From: DAONLM01 sp035406685
GTDB taxonomy: Bacteria > Spirochaetota > GWE2-31-10 > MWDO01
Reading direction: 5' to 3'
DNA: 15,617 nt
NCBI GenBank assembly: GCA_035406685.1
Contig: DAONLM010000051.1
Coordinates: 1-15,617 of the forward strand
Shown here: in pieces, positions 1 through 6,732 of the stretch
How the letters are laid out: each line of letters begins with the position of its first letter
Numbering within the stretch: position 1 is the first letter of the stretch
Notes under the pieces: generated by a model
Databases searched by the model: none
The model's input: the letters and a program-made list of their open reading frames with translations, nothing else
What the model was told of the DNA's origin: nothing
Made by a program: the position numbers and the translations under genes

Positions 1-46
1 TGAAAAAATTAAGATCAGCATGGATCTTTTTCAGAAAGCGGTAATC
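1..46. repeat. Left member of a near-identical terminal direct repeat
   Basis: Positions 1-46 match 15572-15617 at 43 of 46 bases, the first 33 being identical. The repeat encodes the second RHH-like unit of two different paralogues, so it reflects the gene family. The remaining three mismatches show that the two ends are different copies. Confidence 0.9.
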
Positions 47-301
47 CTGTTTTGATAGATACAGATGAATCCTACTATCCCCATCTATTCTTTCGTATTT
101 ATTCCCATCTTCTGGTCCGAAACAATATATATTTTTTACTCTATTGGTATATAGTTGCAAGATATATACAATAAGTCCAGAAAGAGATATGTTGAATTTT
201 TTTGCAATATCTGCAAGCCTTTTCTTCATAGCAGAGTTAACGACTATGTGTAACTCATGCTCAAAGTTATAGTTTTTTAAAATCTTACAAATATTATTCA
301 T
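1..301 (-). CDS. Tandem ribbon-helix-helix-like protein, repeated family (C-terminus cut by window edge)
   Basis: ATG at 301 is preceded by a strong AGGAGG Shine-Dalgarno (308-313 on the complementary strand), and the frame is open for 100 codons to the left edge. Two stretches look like RHH units (strand, helix, helix): residues about 15-52, beginning HELHIVVNSAMKKRL, and residues about 77 onward, beginning SRIHLYLSKQDYRFLKKI. RHH folds normally dimerise to bind DNA through the strand; two units in one chain would make a built-in pseudo-dimer. That is inferred from the hydrophobic pattern, not from a profile search. The last 15 residues (DYRFLKKIHADLNFF) are identical to the start of the partial copy at 15330-15617, and the layout matches the complete gene at 12586-13107. 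The upstream 35 nt are identical to those before that gene. No toxin-like partner lies upstream. A role as transcription factor is plausible but unproven. Confidence 0.72.
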   Translation of the reverse strand, partial: MNNICKILKNYNFEHELHIVVNSAMKKRLADIAKKFNISLSGLIVYILQLYTNRVKNIYCFGPEDGNKYERIDGDSRIHLYLSKQDYRFLKKIHADLNFF

Positions 302-335
302 AAAAAACCTCCTAATAAAAATTATTTTCTATAAT

Positions 336-370
336 ATTAATCACAAAATTTTTGAGAAAATCCTTTACAA
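336..370 (-). promoter_or_regulatory. Conserved 35-nt upstream element of the RHH-like family (copy 1)
   Basis: This stretch is identical at all 35 positions to 13144-13178. Both copies sit at nearly the same distance (34 and 36 nt) upstream of the ATG of an RHH-like gene. It holds an imperfect inverted repeat, CACAAAA-T-TTTTGAG (343-357). No convincing -35/-10 pair is visible, but position and conservation suggest a promoter and/or operator, possibly for autoregulation. Confidence 0.6.
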
Positions 371-382
371 GTTTTGAGAAAA
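350..382. repeat. Two direct copies of TTTTGAGAAAA, 22-bp period
   Basis: TTTTGAGAAAA occurs at 350-360 and again at 372-382. The 22-bp period is about two helical turns, a spacing typical of cooperative operator sites. The equivalent second copy upstream of 13107 is degenerate (CTTTTAGAAAA). Function is inferred only. Confidence 0.4.
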
Positions 383-412
383 AAATTAGTTTTTTTGAAA
401 AAAATTAAAGTA

Positions 413-460
413 GGGGACAGACCTATAAATTTTTTTATGATTAAAAGAGGGACAGACTTA
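413..460. repeat. Paired GGGACAGAC motifs, possible REP-like remnant
   Basis: GGGGACAGACCTA (413-425) and AGGGACAGACTTA (448-460) share nine identical bases at a 35-bp offset. They stand out in very AT-rich surroundings and directly adjoin the upstream flank of an RHH-family copy. I recall GGGGACAGAC-type motifs near REP-associated Y1 transposases in other bacteria, but no transposase is visible here. The remaining 302-675 stretch shows no gene. Confidence 0.35.
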
Positions 461-613
461 GACTTATACTGATGTAAAACTAATTTTCATATAGATGCAG
501 GATAACTTACAAATTAAAATTTTGTTAGTATAAATAAGGTATTCTAAAAATAAAAATTTTTGTTTAAATAAGAAATTTTTAGTATAATCAAAAAAAGTTA
601 TACAAAATAGTTT

Positions 614-640
614 TTAACTTTGCTATTTTTTTTCCGATAA
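614..640 (+). promoter_or_regulatory. Sigma-28 (FliA)-like promoter of the MCP gene
   Basis: TTAACTTT (614-621), an 11-nt spacer, then TCCGATAA (633-640) matches the flagellar sigma-28 consensus TAAAGTTT-N11-GCCGATAA at 6/8 and 7/8 positions. The start codon follows at 676, which gives a leader of roughly 28 nt. Chemoreceptor genes are classic sigma-28 targets. A competing sigma-70-like -10 (TATAAT, 647-652) lacks a good -35 box. Confidence 0.6.
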
Positions 641-675
641 AGAATATATAATCTAAATTTTAAAAGGTTATAAAA

Positions 676-2091
676 ATGGCTTCATTAACAATAGATGAAA
701 ATAAGATAAATAGAGGCATTATCAATATAATGTGGGGTATAATAATAATAGGTGCTCTTACTTATTCTTTATCTATGATATTCCAGGGTAAAGAAATAAA
801 AAATATAATTAAAAATGTTTTAATATTTATCGGTACGAGTGGTGGATTAAATCTACTTTCTACTATCTTAATGTATGTTTTTAATAAAAAAAGAAATATA
901 TTCAGATTTATTCTTGCGACCACATTTACTTCTGTAATGCCAATTTATTCTTATATAACCTTTGAAACAAATCATGAAGTATGGGTATTATCTTTTATTT
1001 GTCTAATAATTTTTATTCTTTATATGGATATTAAACTCATAATTTATATCTCTTTGTTATGTTTATCTATAAATGCTTTTATTTTAATAAAATGGAGAGA
1101 TATATTTATTCCAGAATTTTTTAATCCAAGATCAGAAATATTAATCAGATCTTTCTCCTTTATTGTAAGTTCACTTGTTTCTATCTATATCACGAACATG
1201 ATAAATAAGATATTTAAAGCCACAAAACAAAAAGAGGAAGATATAGAAGAGGAAAGATCTCAAGCACTCAAAACTTTATCTGTTATTCAAGAAATATCGG
1301 ATTCTTTAAAAGATGTTAATGAGAAAAATACTGTTATCTCAAAGAAATTAATGTCATCATCAGAGAGTCAAGCATCAAGTGTTGAGCAGATTTCAGCTTC
1401 AACTGAAGAATTAATGGCATCTATTGAAGAGATTAGCAAAAATGCGATCCATGCGTCAGAAGATATGAATAATATAGTTAAAGAGGTTCAGGGTGGAATG
1501 ACAGCGTTAAAGGGTAGTACAGAGGAGATGATGGAACTTGTAAAATTCAGTAAAATGATGATAGAGAGTATTGAATCAATAAATGAAATAGCAGAAAATA
1601 CAAATTTACTTGCTTTAAATGCAGCAATAGAGGCGGCAAGAGCAGGAGAGGCAGGTAAAGGATTTGCAGTTGTAGCAACAGAAATAAGAAAATTAGCTGA
1701 AAAGTCTACTCTTGCAGCTCAGAATGTGGGTGATTTACTTAAAGAATCTAAAATAAAGATCACAAATGGTGCAAATCTAAACAATAAAGTTAATGAGATA
1801 TTTACTACTATTTCTACAAAACTAGAAAACATTTCAAAAGTATTTCAGCAGATATCTTTTGCCACTCAGGAGCTGGATAAAGGGGGAAAAGAAATTTCTG
1901 GTGGTCTGGAGATAATAAATCAAGCTTCAACTCAAAATCTTGAATTAGCAAAAGAGATAGAAAATTTAATCTCTCTATTTGAAAGAGATACAAAGAAACT
2001 AAATCAGGTTATTAAATCAAATAAGAGATTAGGCGTTGATTTAGTAGAAGAAAAAAAAGATAAAACTACTCCCACAAAAACAAAGAAGTAA
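676..2091 (+). CDS. Methyl-accepting chemotaxis protein, six predicted TM segments
   Basis: This is a membrane chemoreceptor expected to control a CheA/CheW array. Hydrophobic segments lie at about residues 15-37, 45-68, 75-96, 102-116, 118-138 and 155-176, with only short loops between them. It therefore lacks the usual periplasmic ligand-binding domain, and no HAMP domain is evident. A coiled-coil stalk follows. The conserved MCP hairpin tip covers about residues 304-343 (EIAENTNLLALNAAIEAARA, then GEAGKGFAVVATEIRKLAEK). The C-terminus is basic, without an obvious CheR-docking pentapeptide. Such multi-TM receptors may sense membrane or intracellular cues, but the signal is unknown. A weak AAAAGG lies just before the ATG, and a sigma-28-like promoter lies at 614-640. 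The gene appears monocistronic. Confidence 0.93.
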   Translation: MASLTIDENKINRGIINIMWGIIIIGALTYSLSMIFQGKEIKNIIKNVLIFIGTSGGLNLLSTILMYVFNKKRNIFRFILATTFTSVMPIYSYITFETNHEVWVLSFICLIIFILYMDIKLIIYISLLCLSINAFILIKWRDIFIPEFFNPRSEILIRSFSFIVSSLVSIYITNMINKIFKATKQKEEDIEEERSQALKTLSVIQEISDSLKDVNEKNTVISKKLMSSSESQASSVEQISASTEELMASIEEISKNAIHASEDMNNIVKEVQGGMTALKGSTEEMMELVKFSKMMIESIESINEIAENTNLLALNAAIEAARAGEAGKGFAVVATEIRKLAEKSTLAAQNVGDLLKESKIKITNGANLNNKVNEIFTTISTKLENISKVFQQISFATQELDKGGKEISGGLEIINQASTQNLELAKEIENLISLFERDTKKLNQVIKSNKRLGVDLVEEKKDKTTPTKTKK

Positions 2092-2092
2092 C

Positions 2093-2117
2093 TTTTTTTA
2101 AATATCTTTTAAAAAAA
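2093..2117 (+). terminator. Possible all-A/T hairpin after the MCP gene
   Basis: TTTTTTTAAA (2093-2102) can pair with TTTAAAAAAA (2108-2117) around a 5-nt loop, directly after the stop codon. The stem contains only A-T pairs, so terminator strength is doubtful. Confidence 0.3.
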
Positions 2118-2129
2118 TTACCATAAATC

Positions 2130-2157
2130 TTGAAATATACAGAAAATAGGTTATAAT
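2130..2157 (+). promoter_or_regulatory. Sigma-70 promoter TTGAAA-16-TATAAT
   Basis: TTGAAA (2130-2135) and TATAAT (2152-2157) are separated by 16 nt. The ATG at 2169 is only 12 nt past the -10 box, so the leader would be about five nt. The AGG next to the ATG is too close to act as a standard Shine-Dalgarno, which suggests a nearly leaderless transcript. Confidence 0.6.
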
Positions 2158-2168
2158 TAATAATAGGT

Positions 2169-3398
2169 ATGAAAAAAAATTTTGTTTTATCATTATTATT
2201 TTTTAATATTTTTCTATTTGGCCAGACTGATTTTGAAAACAGTTTTTTACAGGGCTACTTAAATTTTGAAAAGGCTTTTCAACTACTCGGCGGCGATTAC
2301 GGCACAACATTTTTTCCTTTACTAAATTATGGGTATGGCGGAAGAGACCTTGCTTTAAGTGGTGCCTTTACTGCTGTTGCTGATGATATTACTACCCTTG
2401 AATTAAATCCAGCAGGAACAGCATCATTAAAATATACAGAGATCTTTTTTTCCCATAACAAATTGATGGCTGATGTTAATTATAATACTATTGCATATAC
2501 AATGAGGTTGAATGATTTAGGATTTGGGCTTGGCACAAGAATCCTTTATATTCCTTTTACTCATTACGATAGTTTCGGCGAAGATGTGGCAAATGGTATA
2601 ATAAGTTATACTGTTATTACTTTTAACGTTTCATATAATTTTTTAAGAAAATATGAATTTTTTGGCTTATCCGTTGGTGGTAATTTTAAGTTATATATTT
2701 ATGGTGTCCCAGAAAATATATATCCATCTCAAACATCTGTAAATATCGCATTTGATCTTGGATTATTAACAAGGTTTAATTTTCTAAAAGCATATAAGTC
2801 TTATGAAAAGAATTTCTCAATCGGATTAGCAATAAAAAATTTAGGACCATTTACTTATAATGAACCACCGCCTACCGCCATAGCAGTAGGAATAGGATAT
2901 AAACCAATTGAGCAGATATTAATAAGCATTGATTTTAATATGATGATAAATTATTCAGAGTTAACATATAAAAATTGGAATGTAAGAACTGGTTTTGAAT
3001 GGAAATTTACAAAGGTTTCTTCTTTACTTTTTGGGGTATTGATTAGTTCGAGTCCATCTTTTTCATTAGGTGTTAATCTTGATTTTGATGACTTCTCAAT
3101 AACTGCAACGTATAATCCCGACTTAATAGATGTATCAAGATTCAGTGTTTCTGCAACTCTTAAATTAGGGGATCTTGGAAGATCAAAAAAAGAGGCAATG
3201 TTAAGAAAATTATATTCTGATGCCTTAAAACTTATGGCAGAAAGTAAATATGGAGAGGCAAAAGAGATTCTTGAATTTATCTTAAAAAAAGATCCGGGAT
3301 TTACGCCAGCAAAAATTTCTCTTGAAAATTGCAATTATCAATTAAAACTTGAAAAAGAGATAAAAAATATCTATGAAAATCAAAATAAACTGCAATAA
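2169..3398 (+). CDS. UPF0164/PorV-FadL-like outer membrane protein with C-terminal TPR-like tail
   Basis: The N-terminus (MKKNFVLSLLFFNIFLFGQT) is a type I signal peptide. The motif GGRDLALSGAFTAVADDIT followed by LELNPAGTASL, at about residues 57-86, is typical of the UPF0164/PorV group, which is well represented in spirochaetes such as Treponema and related to FadL-type barrels. Alternating aromatic and glycine-rich strands continue to about residue 335. A helical tail (about 340-405) with ALKLMAESKYGEAKEILEFI resembles a TPR unit and would face the periplasm. The likely role is an outer-membrane channel or transporter for hydrophobic substrates, or an assembly partner; the substrate is unknown. 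Its own promoter at 2130-2157 suggests independent transcription. The family call is by motif recognition. Confidence 0.82.
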   Translation: MKKNFVLSLLFFNIFLFGQTDFENSFLQGYLNFEKAFQLLGGDYGTTFFPLLNYGYGGRDLALSGAFTAVADDITTLELNPAGTASLKYTEIFFSHNKLMADVNYNTIAYTMRLNDLGFGLGTRILYIPFTHYDSFGEDVANGIISYTVITFNVSYNFLRKYEFFGLSVGGNFKLYIYGVPENIYPSQTSVNIAFDLGLLTRFNFLKAYKSYEKNFSIGLAIKNLGPFTYNEPPPTAIAVGIGYKPIEQILISIDFNMMINYSELTYKNWNVRTGFEWKFTKVSSLLFGVLISSSPSFSLGVNLDFDDFSITATYNPDLIDVSRFSVSATLKLGDLGRSKKEAMLRKLYSDALKLMAESKYGEAKEILEFILKKDPGFTPAKISLENCNYQLKLEKEIKNIYENQNKLQ

Positions 3399-3404
3399 AA
3401 AATA

Positions 3405-3432
3405 AATAGGCCTATTAAGGTGAAAATTCACC
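3405..3432 (+). terminator. Inverted repeats after the UPF0164-like gene
   Basis: The perfect palindrome AATAGGCCTATT (3405-3416) is followed by GGTGA (3419-3423) and its complement TCACC (3428-3432) around a 4-nt loop. They sit just past the stop codon. No T-run follows on the plus strand, so intrinsic termination is uncertain. Confidence 0.35.
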
Positions 3433-3450
3433 GATTCAATAACGAATTGC

Positions 3451-3484
3451 ATGAAAATAAAATCGCACTCTTTTAGAAGTGCGA
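3451..3484 (-). terminator. Rho-independent terminator of the hydrogenase-MCP gene
   Basis: TCGCACT (3463-3469) pairs with AGTGCGA (3478-3484) around an 8-nt loop. It is one of the most G+C-rich short stems in the window. Read on the minus strand the hairpin is followed by TTTTATTTT, and it lies about 50 nt beyond the stop codon at 3531. Flanking GAATTG (3444-3449) and CAATTC (3485-3490) could add an outer stem. Confidence 0.75.
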
Positions 3485-3530
3485 CAATTCTCTATATCTG
3501 TATTATTTTTTACTTTGGTGATTTTTTCTA

Positions 3531-5363
3531 TTAAATTATTTTCTTTTTACCAGTAGTATTAAGTTTATCAGCAGCAAGGCTTAAATCTTTTAAAGCAGTA
3601 TTTACTTCTGCCATTGATCTATATAATGTTTCGATCGCATCAGAGAAATCCTGGGTCTCTTTTGTCAATTTATTCATATTTTCATCCATTTTCTCTATTT
3701 CCTGAGTAATCTCCTGCATTATAGGTATTATTTTATCAGTCTCATTTTTTGTTTTATCAGCAAGCTTTCTTATTTCAGTTGAAACAACAGTAAAACCTTT
3801 ACCCATTTCACCGGCTCTACTTGCCTCTATTGCCGCATTAAGCGAGAGAAGATTTATCTGCTCTGATATTTCTGAAATAGCATTAACAATTGGTCCAAAA
3901 AGAATTGCCTTATCTTTTAGTTTAGAATTTATCTCTTTTGCCATATCTGTGTGTTTATGAATATTTTCAAAAGCATTTCTTGATTTCTCTGCTAAGTTCA
4001 TAATAGATCTTGTAGTTGCTTCCATTTCATTTGTGGTTATAGCAATTCCTTCTGATACCTCACTATTTTCACTGATTGTCTTTTTAAAGGTTGTTTCAAG
4101 ATAATGTCTACAATTTGTTTTAACATTCAATTTATTATGCAATGCTGTCGTAAATTTTTGACAGGAATTATAACCACAGGATGGACAATTAAGAAAATCT
4201 TGAGGTTCTTTTTTATTTGTTGCAATATAATCTTCCTGTAACTCTTCGTTACTCATTGTAACAATTGGCTTTTCTGCTTCTGAAAAATATACTCTGTTTA
4301 TATCAACATCTCTATTTTTTTCCATAAATTCTAAATACATTTTTTCCTTTTTTGTTTTATCTTTATGAATCTTTTCCATTTCTTCTATTTTGCTTTCTAT
4401 AAGATCAAGTTCTTCATTGATGGTTGTCTCATTTGGAATTGCAGGTCCTCTAAAGCATCCCCCTTTACAATTTAACATTTCAATAATTATTGGCATATTT
4501 TTTAATCTGTTTTCTATATCTTTAACAAGATTTGGGATATATTTATAATATAAAAAATCACCTTCAAAATTATAAATTTTTGGATTGTAATAATAATCCT
4601 TAACAATTTCTCTAAAACCACCGGGTCTACAAAAGACAGAACCTTTATCAGCTGGCATAAGATCAAATTTACCATTTTTATAAGAGTTCAGATCAACTTT
4701 ATGAATATCCATATATTTTTTTAAATTAAGGAGTGTTAAATTAAATTGTATTACACCATCTGTATCTGGGTCTCTGAATTCTCTTCTTTTTGCAAGACAA
4801 GGCCCAAGATATGCTATATTTCCTTCAAACTTGAGAACTTTTCTTATATATTTTGCCATTATTATGGCAGGAGATTGAAAAGGAGCTAAATAATCTATTA
4901 GATTTGGTTGATAAATTTTTATAAATTCAGTTACAGCAGGGCAGTGCTGAGTTATTAGAGGCACAAGCCCGGTTCTTTTTATAAAAGAGAGATATTTTAG
5001 AGTAGCAAACTCTGCCCCTAATCCCTCATCAAAAATTCCAGTGAATACCCATGTCTCTTTGAGCCAGCTCAATAAAGCCTTATGTTTATCCTTGAATAAA
5101 GATATAATAGCAGGAGAGACAATTAGACAACTTTTTTCTCCTCTATTGATAGAGTCCAAAAAATCCTGAAAATCATCAATAATTGAAATAGCATTATGTT
5201 TACACGCATAATAGCATTTTCCACACCCTATACATAGATCATCATTAATCTCTACAGTTTTGCCATCTGCTATAATACAATATTTTACAGGACATGCCGA
5301 AATACAAGCATGACAATTAACACATTTTGTCTTATCGACGTTTACAACTTTGCAAAGTTTCAT
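3531..5363 (-). CDS. Cytoplasmic chemoreceptor: ferredoxin + [FeFe]-hydrogenase-like H-cluster domain + Fe-S motif + MCP domain
   Basis: The 610-residue protein has no TM segments. Residues 14-54 form a 2[4Fe-4S] ferredoxin (C14/C17/C20/C24 and C44/C47/C50/C54). Residues about 78-310 match the [FeFe]-hydrogenase large-subunit domain: TQHCPAV (C141), GPCLAKRRE (C189, K192, E195) and EMLNCKGGC (C299, C303). These keep all four H-cluster ligand cysteines and the L2 Lys/Glu at canonical spacing. The proton-transfer cysteine before C141 is H140, which argues against fast catalysis, as in sensory (HydS-like) hydrogenases. Residues 393-418 (CPSCGYNSC...C) form a further Fe-S motif. Residues about 430-605 are an MCP domain with tip QINLLSLNAAIEASRAGEMG. 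I infer an H2 or redox sensor feeding CheA. ATG at 5363 has an AAGGA Shine-Dalgarno; the neighbour at 5493 is divergent. Confidence 0.9.
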   Translation of the reverse strand: MKLCKVVNVDKTKCVNCHACISACPVKYCIIADGKTVEINDDLCIGCGKCYYACKHNAISIIDDFQDFLDSINRGEKSCLIVSPAIISLFKDKHKALLSWLKETWVFTGIFDEGLGAEFATLKYLSFIKRTGLVPLITQHCPAVTEFIKIYQPNLIDYLAPFQSPAIIMAKYIRKVLKFEGNIAYLGPCLAKRREFRDPDTDGVIQFNLTLLNLKKYMDIHKVDLNSYKNGKFDLMPADKGSVFCRPGGFREIVKDYYYNPKIYNFEGDFLYYKYIPNLVKDIENRLKNMPIIIEMLNCKGGCFRGPAIPNETTINEELDLIESKIEEMEKIHKDKTKKEKMYLEFMEKNRDVDINRVYFSEAEKPIVTMSNEELQEDYIATNKKEPQDFLNCPSCGYNSCQKFTTALHNKLNVKTNCRHYLETTFKKTISENSEVSEGIAITTNEMEATTRSIMNLAEKSRNAFENIHKHTDMAKEINSKLKDKAILFGPIVNAISEISEQINLLSLNAAIEASRAGEMGKGFTVVSTEIRKLADKTKNETDKIIPIMQEITQEIEKMDENMNKLTKETQDFSDAIETLYRSMAEVNTALKDLSLAADKLNTTGKKKII

Positions 5364-5394
5364 TTTTCAATCCTTAATGATTGGTATTTTAAAG

Positions 5395-5422
5395 CAATAA
5401 ATTTATTGATATATAATATATC
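5395..5422. promoter_or_regulatory. Two adjacent perfect palindromes in a divergent intergenic region
   Basis: CAATAAATTTATTG (5395-5408) is a perfect 14-bp palindrome, and GATATATAATATATC (5408-5422) is a perfect 15-bp inverted repeat with a one-base centre. They share one base. Both lie upstream of the minus-strand gene (start 5363) and could be operator sites. Such symmetry also arises by chance in AT-rich DNA. Confidence 0.4.
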
Positions 5423-5453
5423 GAGTAAAAATTATATTAATATTACAAAAAAG

Positions 5454-5482
5454 TTGACTTTTAATTTATAATATTATAAATA
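5454..5482 (+). promoter_or_regulatory. Likely promoter of the lipoprotein operon
   Basis: TTGACT (5454-5459) serves as the -35 box. The -10 box is either TATAAA (5475-5480, 15-nt spacer) or TAAATA (5477-5482, 17-nt spacer). The ATG at 5493 has no Shine-Dalgarno and lies 10-12 nt after the -10, so the leader would be very short. Confidence 0.5.
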
Positions 5483-5492
5483 TCAAATTATT

Positions 5493-6260
5493 ATGAAATG
5501 TCAAATTTTTATTTTAATCTCCTTATTTTTATTATTCTCCTGTAACGATAAAATAGAACTTTTAAAAAGTGTAGAAAATATAAACATATCTTTTGCCTAT
5601 ACAAAAGATCCTAAAATAAATGGTAAAATTTTATTAAAAAAAGATGACAAAAGATTTAAAATACTTAATAATTTAGAGACTGATGCAACATCTGATACAA
5701 AGAATGTTTCTGAAAATGAGAATACAGAAGATATAGTGGTTTCTATTGGAAAAAAAGAGGATAACAGCGCTGATTTAAATAGAAATAGAGATCTTTATAT
5801 TTATAAAATTGAAGAGATAGATCTTTATGAAAAGAGATTGAAGGAGATTGAGGATATATTTATCTCTTGTTTTAGAGAGAAATTCAAATCAGAAAATATA
5901 AAAATTAACGAAGATAATAATGAGGATGAGGGTAACAAAAAAGATAAAATTAATATAGAGTGTATAATATTACACTATAATCAGGGAGAATTTAATAGAA
6001 TAAAAAATATTCCAACAGAATTGAATATTCTTTTTAAGATTAGTAATAAGGATCTAAAAATAGAAAAAAAATATAGTAAAAAATTTGTCGCAAAATCTAT
6101 TCCTGAACTTCCAACTGAAAGGATAAGATTAAAGGATATTGGCGATAGATTTTCTCTATTTTTGTATAATGAATTTATTAAGATTAAAATTAATAAAGAG
6201 GAAGTTAAGACAAAGGATGCTAAAAATAAAGAGAGTAAAAATAACATAGGAGGAGAGTAA
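5493..6260 (+). CDS. Lipoprotein of unknown function, first gene of operon
   Basis: A lipoprotein signal peptide (MKCQIFILISLFLLFSC) ends in a lipobox with the lipidated cysteine at C17. The mature part of about 239 residues is rich in Lys, Glu, Asn and Ile. It includes an acidic, low-complexity stretch around residues 67-90 and again near 137-150. A more folded-looking section follows (about 153-235), and the lysine-rich tail has repeated KTKDAKNKESKN-like composition. I recognise no family. It is expected to be anchored in a cell-envelope membrane. The stop codon is two nt before the next ATG, so the two lipoproteins are co-transcribed and translationally coupled. No Shine-Dalgarno precedes the ATG at 5493, in contrast with its downstream partner. 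Confidence 0.8.
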   Translation: MKCQIFILISLFLLFSCNDKIELLKSVENINISFAYTKDPKINGKILLKKDDKRFKILNNLETDATSDTKNVSENENTEDIVVSIGKKEDNSADLNRNRDLYIYKIEEIDLYEKRLKEIEDIFISCFREKFKSENIKINEDNNEDEGNKKDKINIECIILHYNQGEFNRIKNIPTELNILFKISNKDLKIEKKYSKKFVAKSIPELPTERIRLKDIGDRFSLFLYNEFIKIKINKEEVKTKDAKNKESKNNIGGE

Positions 6261-6262
6261 TA

Positions 6263-6724
6263 ATGAAATTAAAAGCTATTTCTTATATAACTATTTTTAT
6301 ATTATTAGTAGGATGTAAAACTGTTGATAAGAAGAAAGAAAAAGAGGTATGGGATTTTGATAAATATATGATGGAGGCTCAGAAATTAACAAGCAATGAA
6401 AAATATCTTCAGGCAATAGATCTATTAAAAGAGGCTTTAACAAAGTTTCCGGAACAGGATGTACTTGGTTTGATTTATAATATAGGGTTTAATTATTATA
6501 AATTAAAGAATTATGATGAAGCCAGAGGATATTTTAATAGTGTAATTAAATCTTACGAAGAAAAAGAGTTCACAAACGAACAAAAAAGGGAATATCAGAA
6601 ATATGTTATACTCTCAAATAATCTATTATCAAAGATAGATAAGGAGATAATGGATGCAAAAGATCCTTATCATATTCAGGAAGAGTTACAACAGAATAAA
6701 AAGATAAAGCCTAAAAATAAATAA
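6263..6724 (+). CDS. TPR-containing lipoprotein, second gene of operon
   Basis: The 153-residue protein starts with a lipoprotein signal (MKLKAISYITIFILLVGC, lipidated C18). Two TPR-like helical pairs follow: about residues 33-66 (YLQAIDLLKEALTKFP) and 68-101 (LIYNIGFNYYKLKNYDEARG). The C-terminus is charged. TPR lipoproteins usually scaffold envelope protein complexes; the partner may be the co-operonic lipoprotein at 5493. AGGAGGAG at 6248-6255, inside the end of the upstream gene, is the strongest Shine-Dalgarno on the plus strand and sits seven nt from the ATG. Because only the second gene has it, translation of the pair may rely mainly on this site. Confidence 0.83.
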   Translation: MKLKAISYITIFILLVGCKTVDKKKEKEVWDFDKYMMEAQKLTSNEKYLQAIDLLKEALTKFPEQDVLGLIYNIGFNYYKLKNYDEARGYFNSVIKSYEEKEFTNEQKREYQKYVILSNNLLSKIDKEIMDAKDPYHIQEELQQNKKIKPKNK

Positions 6725-6732
6725 AAAATATT

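Noticed and set aside
302..675. A missed small gene in the left intergenic region
   Set aside because: No frame with a plausible start, Shine-Dalgarno and length was seen; the content is regulatory elements and repeats.
2951..3334. A 127-codon open frame on the minus strand
   Set aside because: It lies wholly inside the UPF0164-like gene on the opposite strand, has no Shine-Dalgarno and no recognisable motif.
3531..5363. Annotation as a catalytic [FeFe]-hydrogenase
   Set aside because: The proton-transfer cysteine is His, L2 is GPC, and the chain ends in an MCP signalling domain, so sensing fits better than H2 metabolism.
5404..5440. Sigma-28 promoter for the hydrogenase-MCP gene
   Set aside because: The best -10 match (CTCGATAT) is only 5/8 and no -35 box fits at 11-nt spacing.
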